Source: Baffinella frigidus (lineage: Eukaryota; Cryptophyceae; Cryptomonadales; Baffinellaceae). From it: a stretch of DNA of 14,438 nt. Under the pieces are notes generated by a model that saw only the letters and a list, made by a program, of their open reading frames with translations, made no database searches and was not told the DNA's origin. Shown one piece after another: positions 10,837 through 14,438 of the stretch. The number at the start of each line of letters is the position of its first letter. Position 1 is the first letter of the stretch. The position numbers and the translations under genes are program-made. The DNA lies in NCBI GenBank assembly GCA_026770585.1, contig MU646340.1:177479-191916 (forward strand), in the 5' to 3' direction.

Positions 10837-12560
10837 TTAACCGGGGGCAGCAGGAGCAGGCACGGGGGTCTGCAGCTGAGACGGGGCCTCAACGCTGGGG
10901 TCTGCGGCTGAGACGGAGGTAACTTTCATAGTTCACAACGCCCTCGGGAAGGAATAACGGCTCCACGCCCTGGTACACATTATGTACCAAACATTGGGAC
11001 ACGACCCTAAAATACCGGCCTGGGGCCATTTTTCCTGGACGAAGGCGTCGAAATCTATTAACGTACCGGCAGCAGGAGCAGGAGCAGGCGCGGGGGTCTG
11101 CGGCTGCGACGGGGCCTCAATCGCGGCAGCGGCTTCGATCGGTGCCGCGCCGCCTCCTCCGAAGAGACCGCTGAAGAACGCGCCGAACCCGCCCCCCCCC
11201 CCGGAAGAGGGGGTGTCGTCCACCCACCCCTCCTGTTCAAGAGGGGGCATTGTTTGTTGGCCGCGTTGCGAGATCGCGCGTGCTGGGTTCTCAGACGGTC
11301 CTTTCAAGGTTTCTGAGAGAGAGGTGCTTTGCAATCAAGAGGTCGCCGGGCCACCGGGACGCACGCCGTGCGGCGCCAAGTGCCATCAAAGAATCCCAGA
11401 GATTGCCAACAGTCTTGACCAAAAAACAGATAAGGGTGTTGGGCGGGAGAAATACGTCAGTGTACTCGCCCTGCACATCGACGTACGTCTTGAAGAAGCC
11501 CTGCGGACAAAGAACATTTAGTCAACTCAACAGATCGCACGGATGAGCAAGGACGCAGCCGGCTCTGCTCGCCTCTCCACGCAAAAAAGCGCCGACTCAA
11601 GCCAAACGGTGCGCCGATTCAGGCTGTCGGGCAGGACGAGGCGTGGTTGCCATGCTGTCCCGGATTACCCTAGGCAAGAGTGCCCTAAAACCCCTAAACT
11701 CTAAACCCTAAACTCTAAACCCTGAACACTGGACCATCAACCGTAAACCGTACATCGTAAACCGTAACCCCTGAGAAACAATACCTAATGCCTCATCCCT
11801 ACACAGTCAACCCTGCTTCCTAATCCCCAACCCCTAAGCCCCACACCCTGCAAACTACACCCTACACCCTACACCCTAAAACACAACTCTAAACTGACAA
11901 ACCTAACCCCTGCACCCTAGACCCTAGACCCTAGACCCCAGCCCCAAGCCCATGAAACCCAACACCCAATCCCGAACCCCGAACCCCTGAACCTTGCATT
12001 CTGCACCCTGCACCCTGCACCCTGAATCCTGAATCCTGACCTGAACCATGCACCCTACACCTTTTAGTGCCTTGACGCTGGGCAGGTACCTGGGCATCTC
12101 CGGTGGCAACTTGGCGCGCAAAAGCCTTTTCAAGTTCCAGCAGCGATTGCCGCACAGTCATGCCCTTCCCCAGACCTGCAGCGAAATCCTGTGGCCTCAG
12201 TCTCCTGTGGTCACCAGCACCGATCGCCAGGCATTGTCACGTTCGCGGATGAGAAGGGGGCTCACAATCAACGGCGTCCGTGGGCGCCATGCCCTCTTTG
12301 CGCAGCGTGAGAAAGTCCTCGCGGCTAACGTTGTCAGGAAGAGGATAGGCGGCGTCCTCCTCGGGGGTGTTGGTGCGGGGTTCCGTGGACGACATGCGGA
12401 GGGCGAGAGTTGACCGCCGAGCAGGAGCGATTGATCCGCTGCACAGAACGCTGGCGCGAGCCAGCGCTCCGGCAGGCATGGGCGCGGAGAACGCGCTCAC
12501 GGCCGCCGGAGCGGCCGCGAGCGCGAGGACAGCCGCCCGAGGAAGGGAGATCGGCGCCAT
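10837..12560 (-). CDS. Plastid-targeted protein of unknown function, five exons
   Basis: Exons 12560-12266, 12175-12090, 11500-11456, 11232-11067 and 10907-10837 join across introns of 90, 589, 223 and 159 bases, all GT-AG, with phase matching at every junction (1, 0, 0, 1). Product: 220 residues. Residues 1-22 are a signal peptide (MAPISLPRAAVLALAAAPAA). A cleavage-like AVSA|FSAP follows, then an Arg/Ser/Ala-rich transit region ending LALRM. This matches the bipartite signal of secondary red plastids, where Phe at transit position 1 is required, so a stromal location is inferred. The mature part has an acidic stretch, a helix (TVRQSLLELEKAFARQ), [21 protein letters not shown], a Gly/Phe block (residues 153-170) and an Ala/Pro tail in which EAPSQ-QTP-PAPA occurs twice, once on each side of the last intron. 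No family recognised. Intron 2 holds telomere-like repeats. Confidence 0.65.
11684..12062. repeat. Interstitial telomere-like repeats inside intron 2
   Basis: Degenerate CCCTAAA, CCCTGCA, CCCTAGA and CCCTACA units in the same orientation as the terminal telomere, with patches of other sequence. The tract makes up most of the 589-base intron (11501-12089) of the plastid-protein gene. On the sense strand it reads as GGGTTTAG-type repeat. Confidence 0.8.
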
Positions 12561-12905
12561 GAGGCTTAGGCGTAGTTTGTGGCCGCCAGACCTGGCGGAG
12601 GCAATCGCAAAAGTCAAGTTTGGCCAATTGCCCTGAATTTCCGTTAACATTTGGCAACATCCTCAGAATCTGAGGAGTCCGCCATTGAGTTGACTTTTGA
12701 TTGACTCCATCAGGTCTTTAGAAAGACGGTGTGTCCCGTCGTGGAAATTCGGCGTCCCTCTGTAGATCCAGTCTGGAAGTTCCTCTTCCCGACTTGGACG
12801 ATCCCCTCGCCTGGAAGTTCGCATAGACTGGATAGTCCTCTTCCCTTGACCTTCCCCGCACCCTCTCCCCTTTCCCCTTAATTTTTTTGACCTCCTCGCC
12901 AGAAA
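12561..12905. promoter_or_regulatory. Divergent promoter region
   Basis: 345 bases between the start codons of two genes running apart. A GGCCAATTG motif (CCAAT-like on both strands) lies at 12622-12630, about 60 bases from the minus start. ATCCAGTCT (12766-12774) is inverted at 12825-12833, and CTGGAAGTTC occurs twice. A pyrimidine-rich block then a T-run (12840-12890) precede the plus start. No TATA box is clear. The assignment rests mainly on gene layout. Confidence 0.45.
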
Positions 12906-14330
12906 ATGGTCAACGTCGTAGTCTTGTTGATCCTCGCGGCGCCGCTCGTGGCTGGCAACATGGCCATCCCCGCCGGCGTGTCGTACCTGGACCGCGCGCC
13001 CGTCGCGTTCAGCGAGCAGTCCGTCGGCGAAGTCGGGATGGTGAGGCCCACCAACGACCCATCTTTCGCGGGGGGTATCGGGAAGACCCACTTTCGCGGG
13101 GAGGATCGGGAATGTCGTGTCCTCCTGTGTACGACGCTGCTCTCTGTCGCGCTCGAAAGGCGATCGTTCCTGATCGCTGTCCCCTTGGTCACAACACTGT
13201 TCTTTCTGGCGCTCAGCATCGCTCTAGTAGATCCTCGCTCCTGCTCTTCCCCCTCTTCGCCCAAACATGAATCTTTGGTGCGCTCCGTCCCACTTGAAAC
13301 CCCCCCGTGCGCGTCTCATATGCCAACCCATGTATTGACAGGTCCGGGGAGAGTTCAGGCGGGACGTCCCGGGGATCGGGACCAGGTTTTCGAGCATGTT
13401 TCAGAGGAAGGCATACAACGCTGTTGTCGGGACGCTGTCGATGAACAGCAAGGTGGGACCCGTCGCCGCCTCCGCGACCGTCGACCCTGCCCACCGCGTG
13501 TACTTCGACGCCGCCCTCAAGGTCCTCTATCACTCTTATAAAGAAAATTACTCAATTTATGGGGGTTTGATCAAGAAACAGGGGGGCAGTCACAAACATC
13601 ATGTGGGCAAGAGGGGTGCGCGATGTGTCTCGGAAACCATTCTGCCCGTTATTTTTTACTATCGTGACCACATATGACGTTTGTGTCAAGGGTGTATAAG
13701 CCTACCGACATTGAAAAAGCCCCGGTGCCTCGTCCACGTACACTCAGTTCACTCGGAGTCTGAACCTTTCGCCTAAGTCAACTCCCCCTGAAAGCCAGCG
13801 CCTTAAGTCAAATGCCGGCCATGGTGCCCGGGTCCATCTAAACGAAAACAGGGGAAAGTTGACTTAGGTGAGCTGGTTGACTTAGCTGAAATCTTGTGGC
13901 TCGGAGTGTTTTGGTTGAGATCCTCCCGGGTGGTCAACTACGGCCGTGTTGGAAGGGTGCAGATGGTGGTCATGTGCATTGCGATCTGAATCACCGCATG
14001 ATTTATCCAGGGACTGGGGTCGAAGCTGAGTGTGGAGAGCGTGTTCGTTCCCGAACGCAACTCTTTCCGCCCGGACTATCCCCGGGTAATTCCTAAACAC
14101 CTAACTCCAAACCCCTAAACCCAAACCCCAAACCCCAAACCCCAAACTCCAAACCCCAACCCCCCCACCCCACACCCACCCCCCAAACCCCACCCCTCAC
14201 CCCCCAAACCCCAGACCCCCGACCCCAAGCCCCAACCCCCAAACCTCAAACCTGAAACCAGGTCACGTTGGATACCACAGTGCCCCTTCCTGCCGACAGC
14301 AGCTTGTCGATCACGGCCGCTGGGGTCTAA
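12906..14330 (+). CDS. Small signal-peptide protein of unknown function, four exons
   Basis: Exons 12906-13040, 13342-13521, 14011-14085 and 14262-14330 (TAA) are each a whole number of codons (45, 60, 25, 22 plus stop); all junctions are phase 0. Donors are GTGAGG, GTCCTC, GTAATT; acceptors TTGACAG, TTATCCAG, GAAACCAG. Product: 152 residues. It starts MVNVVVLLILAAPLVAG, a hydrophobic signal sequence, so it probably enters the endomembrane system; a plastid route is not excluded. The rest is soluble: basic patch GEFRRDVPGIGTRFSSMFQR, AYNAVVGTLSMN, YFDAALK-GLGSKLSVESVFV and C-terminal VTLDTTVPLPADSSLSI. No family recognised. The start is an ATG in good context (GAAAATGG). The GTCCTC donor is the weakest point; codon use turns AT-rich straight after it. 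Intron 2 holds an inverted repeat, intron 3 telomere-like repeats. Confidence 0.65.
13772..13868. mobile_element. Inverted-repeat element in intron 2
   Basis: CCTAAGTCAACTCCCCCTG at 13772-13790 is inverted, with two mismatches, at 13849-13868 (CAGGGGAAAGTTGACTTAGG). The interior repeats CCTTAAGTCAA. A further GTTGACTTAG copy follows at 13876. Size (97 bases) suits a small MITE, but no target duplication was seen. Confidence 0.5.
14096..14252. repeat. Telomere-like repeats inside intron 3
   Basis: Units of CCCTAAA, CCCCAAA and CCCCACC type, strongly degenerate and C-rich on the sense strand. They fill nearly all of the 176-base intron 14086-14261, from 10 bases after the donor to 10 bases before the acceptor. 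Confidence 0.8.
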
Positions 14331-14438
14331 CCCCACACTCTGAACCCTACACCCTACACCCTACCCTGAACCCTAATCTTGAACCCTAAACCCTAAACTT
14401 AAACCCTAAACTCAACCCTAAACCCTACCATAAACCCT
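14331..14438. repeat. Interstitial telomere-like repeats at the window edge
   Basis: CCCTACA, CCCTGAA and CCCTAAA units begin right after the TAA stop and run to the window end. They keep the orientation of the left telomere, so this is internal repeat and not a right chromosome end, which would read TTTAGGG. Confidence 0.85.

Noticed and set aside
10982-11521. 179-codon plus-strand open frame opposite the plastid gene
   Set aside because: It is the antisense shadow of the GC-rich minus-strand exons; its Ala/Gly and Pro runs mirror the Pro/Ala tail and Gly block.
12663-13264. Minus-strand open frames opposite the promoter and exon 1 of the signal-peptide gene
   Set aside because: Shadows without splice signals or domains; the plus-strand exon has a signal sequence and clean junctions.
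14331-14438. Right-hand telomere
   Set aside because: A right end should read TTTAGGG on the plus strand; this reads CCCTAAA, so it is interstitial.

Overview
The window looks like the left end of a chromosome from a GC-rich eukaryotic alga. It opens with a degenerate CCCTAAA array, the C-strand of TTTAGGG telomeres. Genes are split by GT-AG introns. One predicted protein starts with a signal peptide followed by an Ala-Phe-Ser-Ala-Pro junction and an Arg-rich transit-like region, which is the bipartite plastid targeting signal of algae with a secondary red plastid. A cryptophyte (Guillardia-like) fits best, but this is inference; another red-lineage alga is possible. No bacterial or viral gene was seen.

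Layout. 1-560: telomeric repeats interrupted by a small inverted-repeat transposon. 561-1998: subtelomeric non-coding DNA full of foldback elements and MITEs (miniature inverted-repeat transposable elements). 1999-6774 (possibly to 7359), minus strand: a multi-exon coiled-coil protein gene of unknown function. Its exons are short and nearly all codons end in G or C in several of them; its introns are swollen by MITEs, tandem repeats, a CCAAAA satellite and telomere-like DNA. 7692-8648, plus strand: a two-exon ankyrin-repeat protein. About 9482-9758, minus strand: the C-terminal end of a WW-domain protein, upstream part not found. 10180-10820: an AT-richer island with hairpins and no recognisable gene. 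10837-12560, minus strand: a five-exon plastid-targeted protein of unknown function. 12906-14330, plus strand: a four-exon small protein with an N-terminal signal sequence, divergent from the plastid gene across a 345-base shared promoter region. 14331-14438: more telomere-like repeat.

The main theme is repeat insertion into introns. Undisturbed introns are about 90-100 bases. Three introns in three different genes contain degenerate telomere repeats and are 176-589 bases long. Other introns hold TA-flanked MITEs of three families that share one internal core but have unrelated ends. All gene models were built by eye from reading frame, splice signals and codon phase. Phase agrees at the junctions proposed, but no transcript or homology search was available.
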